Origin: Budorcas taxicolor
Lineage: Eukaryota; Chordata; Mammalia; Artiodactyla; Bovidae
DNA: 64,000 nt
NCBI RefSeq assembly: GCF_023091745.1
Contig: NC_068935.1
Span: forward strand, 58,056,724 to 58,120,723
Reading direction: 5' to 3'
Positions 12,511 to 24,197 of the stretch are shown here, one piece after another (position 1 is the stretch's first letter; the number at the start of each line of letters is the position of its first letter). The notes beneath the pieces are model-generated. The model had not been told where the DNA came from. It made no database searches and saw only the letters and a list, made by a program, of their open reading frames with translations. The position numbers were made by a program, and so were the translations under genes.

Positions 12511-15500
12511 TCTGTGGTGTTTAGTTGAAGAAGACTGGCTTTTGCATAAAAGTTTTCAGTCTTGGGAGATTGCCCCTTTTCTGGCCCTTTGAGTAAAGAG
12601 AGGAGACTTTTGCAGGAGCTGTTCTGTCTGTGTTCATTGGTACTTTGGGTTGTCTGCTTCTTCAGTCCCAGTCTGGGATCTACAAGGCAAAAAGAAAACC
12701 CAGAGAGCTTGCTACTGCATCATTCCCTATGTCCCAAGGTCTTTATCCAGTTTGCTTTCTTCTCCCCACCTTTCAGGGTCTTCTGGTGCTTGTTTTATAT
12801 ATAAGACCCAGAGGTTTCAGTTGTCTGCAGTGGGGGAATGGGGAAAGTACGTCTGCATATTTCCAGAGCGAGATATGTGGACACGGAAATTTTAGACCTG
12901 TATTTGCCCTGCCAAGGAGATCTAGGGAAGGAGAGCTTCCCTCACACATGAATCTCTTTGGCAGAGCTCTAATTCCATGTTGACATCCTGAGAAACAAAA
13001 AGAAATAAAACAAAACACATCTGCTGTCCCTGGGTTTGCATGTGTTTGCTCGTCTGTCATAGAGGGCATCAGCTGGCACAGCCATGATCGTGATCACAGC
13101 CAGTTCGGTTACCTTTTTGTAAACCAGTGCACCAGAGTTTCGTGAGCCCCTTCCAACAGCCATTGCTTCCTTCCAGTGGTTGTCGGGTTATGACCTATTA
13201 GTCTGCTCACTTGGTTGGGTGCTCACAGGGGCAGAGTTGGCAGGTGCCCCTTCTATGGACCGAAGGCTTCAATAGAGCTGAAAGGGCAGTTAAGCCATCC
13301 CCTGATCCAACCACCTTGGTTTTCATATTAAAAAAAAAAAATTCTGTGTTAGAGAACGGAAGATCTCATGGTGTCCCACAGAAAAGCCTTCCCTGCCTTG
13401 AAGCCCAATGTCATTTAGTCACATCGAGCTGTTCCTCCACCCATCCCTAAGCTTTCCAGAGACTGCCATCTCATCCCAGCCAACTGCCTACCAGAAGTTC
13501 CCCTCATCCCTGGAGGTGGGAAGGGCTCAGTGAGGGTGGTGGGGTGGAAAGAGAGACAAGAAAATTGCACATAGCCAACTCCACCCAAACCTGTCCTCAG
13601 AGTGCAAGTCTGTGATTCACGGGGTCAATGGTCTCATCTTTGTGTCTGAAAGACAGTGTACTTTTTGTCTCCCTAAGCCCTGTGTCTAGGTCGTTTGGGA
13701 AGCGCCTGGGAGAGTCAAGAATAAAATTGCAGGTCAAACAATGGATGACTGGAAAAGTCGACTTGTAGTCAAGAGCATGCTTCCCCATTTCGCCGTGGTG
13801 GGAAATCGTCAGGAGCCCAGAAAGCTCCAAGAATCGGTCAGACAATGGGCTATGGGGGGAGGGGGGCTTTGAATGTTTCTAACCTTAAACTTGAACGTAA
13901 GATGTGTTGTTGAAGTTCTCTGTGCAAACTTGGTGGCAAGGTACCAACCCCAAATGTAAAGAAACTGAAATGTAACCTAGAAAAGATCCAGGAGATGAGC
14001 TGACCCTGCCCCTTGTGAGTTTCAGGAAGAGCAGGAGAGTCCAAGGCTCCGTCTGGATTCCCAGTCCAGCTCTCTCTGCATACACTCCTTTAACTAGGAA
14101 GAGACAAAGGGTGAAAAGGGGAAAAAGTCTTTTTCTCTTAATGGAAGCCAGGAATTTGGGGATGTCAGGCACTGAATGTATTATATTAGCTTCCTAGTAC
14201 CACTGAGAACAGGAAGCCAGTGAGTAGGGCATGAAAGATACTCCCATTTGACTCTCTGGTCCTGATGTCCTTTTAAAAACTCAACTGACAAATTTCTGCT
14301 TGCCTCCCTCGGAACTCAGACATCATCCATGAGTGTGAAACTCAAAGTTAGGGATTCCAAAAGTAGTTTTGGAAGCCAGGATTCTAGAAAGGGACATGGG
14401 AGCCATTGGTTGGTTGACTCTGACAATAAAAGCCTGCAACCTCACTCACTAGTCTACCAAGTTAGCTTAGTTACTAGGAGGTGCTGCAAGCACAATGGCT
14501 GTTATCTCAGTGCATTAGCTCCACAAAGGAGTGGCTTGCTTAATCTCAGCAATTAATAGAGCAGAGAGGAAATGGTTCTTCTAGACCCGTGGGTCTGCTT
14601 CCTTCCTCTTCAGAGAAATGGGAGCTGGGGGCTTGGAGGTAATGTCATTTCACATAACTAGAGGGCCCAGCTTCTCCAATTCCAAGGGCAGTCTACTTTG
14701 AGTAAGTCAGTTTTCCATTTAGGTGAGAATTCTGATCTTTGCACAGCTGTCAGGGAGTGAGGACATGGTTGAAATCTTTTTTCTCTTTTTTGACCTCGTT
14801 GTCTGCCACTAAAAATATATTGAGAAGGTGGTATCTAGTTGAGACATTTACAAAACTTTGTTTACTGGACTTCCAGCTCAAAAAGGATACCGATCAGATG
14901 AGATGGCAGAGAGGGAGCAATTACTTACCCATATCCTGTCCTCCAAATTCCCAGCCGTCCCATCAGGCATCTTTCCAAATCAGTCTCCACCCTCCATCCT
15001 CATTACCCTTTCTAGCTCTTGCTTCTCTTTTATGGTCAAGAACTAAGTCTGTGAAGGAAAACCTCTTGGTGATAACATCCAGAGACCATGCTTAGTTTCA
15101 GTGGGTCTTGCAATTTCTTATTTGTTCCACACTTGTTTCCATCCCAAGGAGAAAAGATTGTGGTGGGGGTTGAAGGTGCAGGATCCTCTTCCTCTTACCC
15201 CATGAGCCCCACCACCCCTGTGTAAAGTCTGACTAGTTAAGTAACTGGTTTGGTTTTGACTGGTGTAGATCTGGATGCAGGATGTGTTCCTCCAAGAACA
15301 GGTCCTCTGAGCGGCCACCCGCGCCCTCACTCTGGAGAAACAGCCTTGGCTCACACCATTTCTGGGCTTTGCTTCTCTTTCCAGGTGGCCTTTAGAGTCC
15401 TTTGTAAGCCTGGCCAAAAATGCACATGCATTGCTTTAGCATCACACCTTGGACTTGATCAAAATCAGCCCTTCTCCCTCCTCAACAACACCCCTTGTTC

Positions 15501-16527
15501 TGTGGCTCTGAGTGAGCTGGTTCCGAAAGCCCAAGCTGTCCTAGAAGACCAAGGACCTGCCTCAGTTGAGCAGATCCAAAAAAATAAGCCTCAGGCTCCA
15601 AAAGCAAGTCTCTCGGATAAGTCCTCTTGGCAATAAAAGCCACGTTCATCTTCCTGGAAGATGCCTGTGGCCTCTGAAGGGTCTGAAACTCAGGGAGCCC
15701 ACTCTTCTTGGCTGTGCCTGATGGGTAAATGTGGAGCCTGGCCGAGCCAGGCACTGCTGATGTGGCCACCAGTAGCTGGGGCAGCTCTTGGTTTGAGCAC
15801 AATTGACTTCTCTTGGCTGGTCAACTCCGGCAGCTTCAGTAAGGTAACTGGTACCCATGTGGAGCTCTGCCCTACAGGCCCCACATGCTGAGTAGTGCAG
15901 CAACCCCTTGATTGTGGACAGAGACAGTTTCAAAGCAAAATGGCCAGTCAGTTCACCATGAAACCTGCTGTCCAGGACCCAGAATGGAAGCAGCAAGAGG
16001 CAGTCCTTGGCAGGAGCAGGGCTGGTGCTGCTCAGGTGTGGCCTGGACTGGGGTCTTGGCTGTTTCCTGTGCTTGCTTTCCCTTGGATGTTTTCTAGTGT
16101 CCAGGGATGATACCCCGCAGCCCCATCCTGGGAAACTGTGTGCTTCTGGAAGCACGTCCCTAGCACCACCGTCTCTTCCTGCCAGCATCCTCAGTGGAGA
16201 AGGTCTGATGCAGACATCAGCTTACCTGGTTTTCTTCTCCTTTTCCAAGAAACAGACCAACAAAAAACTAATTTCAAGTAAAGATCTGTTCATAAAATTA
16301 TATCAGTCCCAAAGAAGAGTTCTTTTAAATAGCCCTGGGATCTCCCTGTGAATCATTGTGAGTTCCCATTCAGGAAAACATGCATCCGATGTGATGATTG
16401 CTTTTGGCTTAAGACCAGGGCTCAGGACACCTGATTCCAGCCTTGCTTCTGCTCCTAACTAGCTATGGGCCTTTGGCCATCCTTTGCCCACCCTGAGGAC
16501 AAAGATCAAATTAACCAGGAGTAAGAA
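12511..16527. other. Intronic sequence, no gene seen
   Basis: Mostly unique-looking DNA. Open frames of up to 128 codons (e.g. 15250-15636 +, 15646-16188 minus) overlap on opposite strands and resemble nothing I recognise. The part 12511-12900 may still belong to the preceding repeat cluster. Confidence 0.4.
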
Positions 16528-16712
16528 GAGCCACTTTTATTTGAGAATTGACTAGGTGCCAGGCACTTGCTAAGCATTCAGGGTGCCTTATCTCCTGTAA
16601 TCCTGAGAATAACCCTGAGATAAAGAGGCTATCCCCAGGAAACTGAGACTCAGGTTAAGGAACTTGACAAAGTCACAGAGCTAAGACACAACAGAGCTCA
16701 GAGCCTGCTTTC
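16528..16712 (-). mobile_element. MIR SINE
   Basis: Antisense MIR: GTGCCAGGCACTTGCTAAGC, AGGAAACTGAGACTCAGG, AAAGTCACAGAGCTAAG. Ancient and diverged. Confidence 0.75.
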
Positions 16713-17249
16713 TTCGCTGATGGCCTCTGCTGTCTCTTGGCTCTGAATCATGTTGAAAACCACAAAACCCTGAGTACATGTCAGGCGGGAGTAGTTATCA
16801 TAAGAAAGCACAGCACCTTCTCAGCATTTGTTCATTCATTCAGCTGCCTGATTGCTTAATGACTCTTGTGTGATCTGGAGTTCTACCTTATGAACATTTG
16901 GGCATCCACTCAAGCTTGATAAGGCATCCAGTCCTGGCAGTGAGTGTATGGAGTTTTAACAGGAGGCAAAACATTTGGCCCCTCTTTTTGAAGTTAAGAT
17001 CTCCATCCATTCCTCCCCCAGCATGGTGAGTGGATTGATGACTAGCACGCAAATGTCTCAAATACTAGCATGCCAGGTGGGTGTGTTTTGGAGCTAGGGT
17101 GGAATTGGAACTCAGTTATCTCTGTTTGAGTCTACACCCCACCCAAAGTTGTAAAGATTCCCCAGCTCTGAGCAGCCATCTATTCCCTTCATAAGGCAGC
17201 TCCAGATGAAATGGAAGCTTTAAGGTATTAGACATACAGTCAGAAAAGG

Positions 17250-17668
17250 AAAGGCATGCCATGCTCCTGGCTTGTCCTCTGTCCTCTGCATGTCCTCTTT
17301 CACCATCTCCCAGAGTTTGCTCAAGCTCATGTCCACTGAGTTGGTTATGCCATCCAGCCATCTCATCCTCTGTCGTCCCCTTCTCCTTTTGCCTTCAATC
17401 TTTTCCAGCATAAGGGTCTTTTGCAGTGAGTCAGTTCTTCGCATCAGAGGGCCAAAATATTGTAGCTTCAGCTTCAGCATCAGTCCTTCCAATGAATATT
17501 CAGGGTGGATTTCCTTTAGGATTGACTCATTTGCTCTCCTTACTGTCCAAGGGACTCTTAAGAGTCTTCTCCAGCACCACAGTTTGAAAACATTAATTCT
17601 TTGGTGCTCAGCCTTTTTTATTGTCCAGCTCTCACATCTGTACATGTCTACTGGAAAAACTATAACTT
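17250..17668 (-). mobile_element. BovB LINE, 3' half of a rearranged copy
   Basis: Reverse complement of the BovB 3' coding region (CATCTCATCCTCTGTCGTCC, CCAATGAATATTCAGGGTGG, GAGTCTTCTCCAGCACCAC). An antisense 158-codon frame at 17220-17696 still reads YRCESWTIKKAEHQRI and LWCWRRLLRVPW, the C-terminal BovB protein motif. The extreme 3' end is eroded. It joins the oppositely oriented segment at 17669. Confidence 0.9.
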
Positions 17669-17985
17669 TTTTTCCCCACAGCCAGTCCCTCTTCATCAGG
17701 AAGCTTGCACAAGCCTCTTGTCCTCATCCATCAGAGGGCAGACAGAATGAAAACCGCAATCACAGAAAACTAACCAAACTGATCACATGAACCACAGCCT
17801 TGCCTAACTCAATGAAACTATGAGCCATGCCGTGTAGGGCCACCCAAGACAGATGGGTCATGGTGGAGAGTTCTGACAAAACATGGTCCACTAGAGAAGG
17901 CAATGGCAAACCACTTCAGTATTCTTACCTTGAGAACCCCATGAACAATATGAAAAGGGGAGCTATATCAAGGGTCCCTATTTGG
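17669..17985 (+). mobile_element. BovB LINE, 5' segment in opposite orientation
   Basis: Sense-strand text from upstream of the BovB endonuclease: AGCCAGTCCCTCTTCATCAGG, GAGGGCAGACAGAATGAAAA, GGTCATGGTGGAGAGTTCTG, CTTGAGAACCCCATGAACA. It directly abuts the antisense 3' half. Confidence 0.85.
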
Positions 17986-20900
17986 GTGGCCCCAAGTGCA
18001 GCCTGTTTTGTACCCATGGTATGACCTAAACCAACTGCTCACCCCTTCTTCTTCTCACCTCTAAATGCAAAGGGAGCTGAGGAAAGGGAAGAAAGGAGCC
18101 TTGTCTGTCTGCTTCAGATAAAGGAGGAGGGCCATTCACTTGCTGCTGTGCTAAGTTTGGGACTTTGTGCCCAGCAGCCCCGGAAGCACACCCTTTTATT
18201 TGCAAAAAGAGTAGTGAGGACTCAGTGAGGAGACACCGCATTTCATCCCCAGGCTCTGCCTGGCACTTTGTGTGAGTAAGTTCTTTAACTCCTGAAGCCA
18301 GAGGGCCCATGCTGCCAATTTTCTGGGGTCCTTCCTGTGCACCCAGCCCTGGGCTAGACACTGGGCTACAGCAGCTCCCAGCCAAGGGCAGATTTCTCAG
18401 GCTTCCTTCACTGGGAACAGATCTGTCCTCAGAAGCTGGGAGGAGAAGGGCATGCTCCTTCATAGACAGTAGCTTCTCTACTCTGGTGACACGCGGACCA
18501 AGATCTCCATTTCACCAGGGAGGGGACCGAGGGGCTTTCCCAGTATTATATGGGCAGTAGGTTGGAAACTCAGATCTCAAACCCAGGTGCTCTGACTCCA
18601 AATCTCCTCTTCCTTGCCTGCTTCCCATTCCCCAGGTGGGAGTTAAGACAGACGGAGTCTTCCCCAGTCGGGCACAACTTGGAGTTCAGGCTGTAGCAGT
18701 GGACAGAATAGAGCCCTAGATTGCCTGGACAGTCCACTCCAGTGGCAGACGGCCCATAAACAGAGATAGAGTGGAGAGGCATCCTGACTTCATACTCATG
18801 GCTCCCTGGAATCTTCTGACTGGCATCACCAGCTGCCCAGCCTGGGAGCTAAGAGCCAGTATAATTAAAACCCCACAGGGAGGTAGGGACAGCCACCCGG
18901 GTCCTGGGCTAAGTGGTCAAAACAGCTGTCTTAGAAATCTGGAGAGGCAGCCTGGTGTCCCCTGCTTCATGCAGGCTTCAGGCGTGGTGCCTGTGCGGCT
19001 CCAGCCCCAGGAGAAGGGAGCTCTCTGGACCTGGGGATTGGGGGCAGTCCAGGCATCAGCTCCTCGGGGAGGCAGCTGTCCCTGAGAGTTACTGGGATCC
19101 TGCATGGGACTCTGCCCTCTGTCTGCGTCAGATGAGTGTGAACAAGGTATGGGTCTGAACTCAGTGTAAACCACACAGATTATTACACTGTTAGCACTTT
19201 GAAAAAAAAAATGATCAGAGATGGGCATTGACTCAGAAGGGTGATGGGAGACAAGTGTCCTTGGAGCTCAGGGTGGTGCCACTCTGAGCGTTCTGGGTCA
19301 CAGCCTACAGTGTGTGTGCGCCTTTCTATTTGGGGATTCCCTCCCATGGAGCACGCAGCTGTTTGCTTCCTTTCCTCCTGCCCCTCCTCCTGCAGGGAGG
19401 GCTGGACCCTGTTCCAAACACCCAGGCAGAGGCCTTGCCTTCAGCCTGGCCCCTCATGAGGGCAGCACACTGCTGGCCTGGCAGGACACCACTGGGCTCT
19501 GCATCCAGGTCCTGCCTGGGTAGCACCGTCCAGCACAGCAGTGACCTAAAAATCCACCACAGTCCACTCTCAGGGGAGGCTCCTGGAAGGGGCAGGTCTA
19601 CTTAGCAGCTGGCACTCACTGGCACTGCCTATTTCTGAACTTCCAGGAGCCCACACTGGCCATGGCTGCATTCCTCTCCAGCCCCTGCCCCCAGCTTTCT
19701 TGATGTCAGGCCTGAGGTGACAGGTGTCTGGAGCTTGAGCTCCCTGGGGTGGGGGCAGGATGGACAATGTTGGACCCCAGGTCAGGGAGACAGGAGAGCC
19801 CACTAGGGTGTGTACAGGCTGGCATAGGGCAGCCCTGGTTCACAGGCCCCAGGCACATCAAACTCTGGGTTGGCCTGTGAAGGATGAAACCTCTTACTTT
19901 CATTGAAAATCCCCAGCTGGAGAACTCAGCGTGGCTCAGATTGTGGAGATGCGTGTCATAAGCTGCCCCTGGGGTGCCCAATTCTAGACCTGGGGACAGG
20001 AAGCATGAACTTCTAAGGCTTGGCCTACAGATTTTAATGTCTGCAGTTGACGTACAATAATTTGTCAAAACCCTGCCTTCTGCCCCTTGGCCTTTCCTTT
20101 CTGCTCATCATCTCCCTCCTCCCCCCATCACCAGATCACCAAACCCCAAAGTAACAAAATTAGAAAGGCAGGCAGGAGCCCAGGGTGGGTTTGACTACCA
20201 AGGACCCAGACGCAAGACCCACATGTGGCTGGTGCCACCCCTCCCTCCCTCCTGCCCCGATCCCTCTGCACCAACCTGCCTTTGTCTGTGTCCCTCTGGG
20301 GCTGCGGGGCACATCCCTCTCCTGCTCCCCATCCAGAGCTCTTCTCCAGGCCCATTGCTCCCCAAGGCAGTCAGCTGGCAGGTGCTCTCATGACACTGAG
20401 ACCTGACTCCATCCCCGACATACAGCGAATGCTCAGTGAGCAGTGGCTGCCTTCCCTTTTGGCTAGAAGATCCCTTAGAGAGTCTCCAGGTCACCCTCTT
20501 TGTCGAACACAAGAGGCCCTGAACACAAAAAAGGCAAAGGGGTGTCCTTCATGGGGCCAGATAGTGAGTTCATCATAATTTCTGAAAAGTGCTTGCCTCT
20601 TGGCCTTGTGCTGGGAATAGAAGCGACCAGGGTCATTCGCAGGAAATCTTTCGTTCCGTGGCTTAATTCACATCTGCAGATGCCAGCTGAGCCCTGTCAC
20701 AAGACTAGGCAGTCTGGGGGTACAGAGATGAGGAGGAAGCCCCAACCTTCCTTTCATGGAACCCATAGAGCACCTGCCAACAGATGGGCAGTAATAACAA
20801 CTGTCATTAGTGAAGGTTAAACGTGGCATTTGAGACTACTGCATGCCTTACCCAGTTCAGAAATGGTCACCTAGCTTGTATGATGGTTGAAATCTTGAAA

Positions 20901-21025
20901 CTTTTCAGCTCTGAAAATGTTGCCTGCTACTGTCTTGTGAATATTAGGCCTATGTGTGCCCCTGCAGTGTGAGGAAGGCAATTTGGAAATAACCTTTGTG
21001 CCTTGGGGTAGATGCCTGTGTGGTA
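17986..21025. other. Intronic sequence, no gene seen
   Basis: GC-richer than the surroundings, with many short overlapping open frames on both strands, none recognisable. No clear repeat. Confidence 0.4.
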
Positions 21026-21235
21026 GGTCAGGGCTAGGCAAACTCCCACCCATGGATGAAATGTGGCCCGCAGCCTATTTTTCTAAATAAAGTTTTATTG
21101 GCACAAGCCACACCCATTCATTAACATATTGTCCACTCTAGAGTTTCAGCAGGGAGTACATGACCTGCAAAGTCTAAGATAGTTACTCTTCGAGCCTTAC
21201 AGAAAGTTTTATGGCCCCTAATCTAAATCACTGGG
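21026..21235. mobile_element. Old non-autonomous repeat, family uncertain
   Basis: Contains GGCAAACTCCCACCC, ATGTGGCCCGCAGCC, AAATAAAGTTTTATTGGCAC and AGCCACACCCATTCATTAAC. This is a very common mammalian repeat text, possibly of a hAT-type non-autonomous DNA transposon. I cannot name it firmly. Confidence 0.5.
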
Positions 21236-22458
21236 CTTTGGATCATTTTTCCCAAGGCCATAGTTTCCTCTCAGTCTATGCCACTTGAGGGACTATCACA
21301 GATTTTGACACCTCTCCAGGAGTTCTGCTTCCTCTCCTGAGCCACAGCTCTCCCATCACCATCCAGGCAGACCTTTTACAAATAGAGCTGGTCATTCCTT
21401 TGTGCAACCACCCCCGACAGTGGTTTCCCACTGCAAATATCTTCCCATCCACCCCCTGCCCAGGGTGGCAAAGCTCTCTGTGAGCCACAGGTGTCCCCCT
21501 GGCTCGCTATGCACCAAGTACACTGACCACCTGCCTGTCCCTGGAACATGCTGTGAGCTTCCCCCCAGGGCCTCTGTCCTCCTGCCTGGAGCATTCTGCA
21601 CCCGTCCTCCTGAACACTCTGTCACATCACTCCCCTTCGGTCCTCTGAAGGATCCTTCTCACACTGTTCTTGTTCTTGCTCTTTGTGTACCGTCTGTCCC
21701 ACTTGAATTCCAGCTCCTTCGCAGTCTGGTTCCCCACTCCTCTACCCAGTGTGTGCTTATTCTGAGAGGGTCTCTGTTCTGGGTCCCCTAAACAGCCCTG
21801 CTTTGTACAGTTAGAAGCCTCCCTCTCTATAGTGAACAGATGCTCCGTGCCACTCTCTTTTTCTAGAGTAAGCTTGAGGCACTGAAGTTGCCTAGTGTTA
21901 GGGCTGCCTGCATGACACCGTCAGAAAATCTCAGCATTGTCTTGCCTCTTTTTCTTTCTCCTTTAAGTCAAGCCTTTGGACTTTAGAACAATGAACTTGG
22001 CCAATATAAAATATCTCCAGGAAGCCAGCCCCCAGACACCAACATCCAACGTCTGCTTTCTGAATATATGGCTTCAAAGAGCTAAGAGTACAGTAGCCGA
22101 GTGCTGTCCATCCTATGTTTTTAAGCCACATGACAGCTAAGGAACTTAAGAATGCCTTGCCCTTTCCTGTACTTAAATCTGACAAAATTACTTCATTGGC
22201 AGCATTTTAACAAACAAAAATCTCTTGTGCTTTTGCCAATAATTCAGCTTCAGTTTTCCAAGTGAGAAAAAGGTAATTATGAGTGATGAGAAGGAGACAG
22301 TTTTGAGGTTTCTGTTAATAACACATTCAGAATTGTTAACACTTTCAGTCTTCCCCTGGCCCAGTCAGTGCAGCTTCTTACAGTGGGGTGGACCAGAAAG
22401 GAAGCACTCTGTAGGAATGGTGCCTTAGCCATCAGCACCCTGGCCACTACCTGTTAAA
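21236..22458. other. Intronic sequence, no gene seen
   Basis: Unique-looking DNA with short open frames only. Confidence 0.4.
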
Positions 22459-22596
22459 GCATCACCACCACCATTAGCACCTCCACCAACACCACCAACA
22501 CCACCTCCACCAAACACCAACACCACCTCCACCTCCAAACACCAACACCACCTCATTTACCAGCACCAATGCCACCTCCATAACCAACACCATCAC
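22459..22596. repeat. CCA/ACC-rich degenerate trinucleotide tract
   Basis: About 138 bp of CACCAACACCACCTCCACC-type units with AAA interruptions. Higher-order units of about 22-25 bp (CACCAACACCACCTCCACC..AAA) recur. Confidence 0.85.
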
Positions 22597-23218
22597 ATTC
22601 ACACACACACAGAGGCAGGGGAAGTTTTTCAGGCTGTCTGACATATTCTCTGGTGCCATAACAGACACTTCCACACACAGTGAAAGAAAAGAATAGTTTC
22701 AGGTTGTCATTATTCTCCATACGTAAAACTGCTCTTATTGCTGTGCGCCTTGGAACTCTGGAACATCAGCACATGTCTGCAGCCGCAAGTCAGTAAAGAT
22801 TCATTAGGAGAAAGGCCAATACCTCTGAGTGCTACACCTTTAAGAAAGATAAGTTTGGATGAGAGATCTTCCACTTCATAAAAGCCTTTACTGAGGATTT
22901 CCTTCCAATGGCAAATTCTTGTTGCATTTATGATCTGGTTGACAAAAGTTAGCCTTGCACACAGCTGTTCAGGAATGCCGCCAATGAGTAAGGGCAGATC
23001 TGCCTCGAACAGCAAATGCTGCTGAGTAACTGTGTTACAGACTATTTTAGGACCACCAAGAAAGTGTTTGCGTTTTCAAGAGGGGAAAGAGAGAGACTTA
23101 TGTATTTGATATGAGCACCATGCCAGACCCTATGCTCACGTTCCATCTCTAAGCTCACGTGATTCTGATAACAGATTTGTGAGCAGCCTCACTCTCCCCA
23201 TCTGGGTTGCAGAGGACT
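22597..23218. other. Intronic sequence with one unexplained antisense open frame
   Basis: A 101-codon minus frame (22710-23015) has an even, protein-like composition, for example LTFVNQIINATRICHWKEIL and EVEDLSSKLIFLKGVALRG. I do not recognise it and see no splice or promoter context. Not called as a gene. Confidence 0.3.
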
Positions 23219-23256
23219 GCAAACATACCAGAGGCCAGCAAACATACCAGAGGCCA
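23219..23256. repeat. Perfect 19-bp tandem duplication
   Basis: GCAAACATACCAGAGGCCA occurs at 23219-23237 and again, with no mismatch, at 23238-23256. Confidence 0.95.
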
Positions 23257-23460
23257 CAGACTTGTACACTCAAAAAAGCTTAATTTTATGGTCTATGAAT
23301 TTTGCCTCATTTTGAGAAAAAGAGGACCTGAATCATTTCACAGTGTATACTTATAATAAATCATCACATTGTGTGCTTTTAAAAAATTCAAATTGTACAA
23401 CCTCAAGAATTAGAATTTTATTGTCACGCATACCTCAATAAATCTGGAAAAAAAAAGAGG
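23257..23460 (+). mobile_element. A/T-rich 3' end of an old retroelement (L1-like)
   Basis: Text such as ATTTTATGGTCTATGAATTTTGCCTCA and CATACCTCAATAAATCTGGAAAAAAAAA looks like an old L1-type 3' end with an A-rich tail. The two similar GAGGACCT.AA stretches suggest a small internal duplication. Family not settled. Confidence 0.4.
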
Positions 23461-24159
23461 ACCTAAAGAACGTGGAGGGTCTGTGCAGTGACCTGAAGCT
23501 TGTCATCCCATGTTCCCTCCCAGCCTCTGGTTTTATGACATCAGAGCTGAAACAGCCTGACTCGAAGATCTCTTCATTGGACTGCATACATCTGCAGGCA
23601 GTTTGTGTATTTTAGAGCCAGGAGTTGGTGCCCAGCCACTAAAATGTGCTTATTTGGTAAGCATGTGACCTCCAGAATACACCGATGAGTCAGGTGTCTC
23701 TGGATTCTTCCCATGCCTACACAGCTGCTGAGTTTCCCATGCAGGAAAATTCCTTCCTGCCATGGTCTAAAACCTGTCTCCATCTTATCTAGCCCATTGT
23801 TGGGGCAGAGGCAGAAGTGAAGTCCCCTTCTGCTTAAGCTTCAAGACCTGCCTTCAACCCTTACAAAAACAGGGACGTAATATTGTTCTTTCAACCTTCT
23901 CTTCCTGTAACAGCTTCCATTCCCACAGAAGCAGAGGTCTGTACCTGGGTGCAGGGCAGGAGGTTACTGTTCAATCCCCAACTGGTTTTCTGTTCCCCCA
24001 TTAAAATTACTGTTTCCTCAGACATGGTGGGAGAGCTGGCAGCCTTCCTGGTAACTGGCGACTGGTAGGACTCTAATAAAACGTGTAAGTAAGCACAGTT
24101 CATTTGACTGAGATTGCAATTAATGCAGACCTGCTACTCTCAGTATCAACATGACTAGT

Positions 24160-24160
<1 letters not shown>

Positions 24161-24195
<35 letters not shown>
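24161..24195. repeat. (CA)n microsatellite
   Basis: Uninterrupted CA run of 35 bases, likely polymorphic. Antisense Val/Cys-rich frames across it are artefacts. Confidence 0.98.

Positions 24196-24197
<2 letters not shown>

Noticed and set aside
15646..16188. 180-codon minus frame, with several opposed frames
   Set aside because: GC-rich intron; no recognisable motif, no splice context, and frames on both strands are equally open.
17272..17790. 172-codon + open frame
   Set aside because: It is the complement of the BovB coding strand and crosses the inversion junction.
22459..22596. CCA tract considered as a CRISPR-like or regularly spaced array
   Set aside because: Units are irregular low-complexity triplets with no unique spacers, and the host is a mammal.
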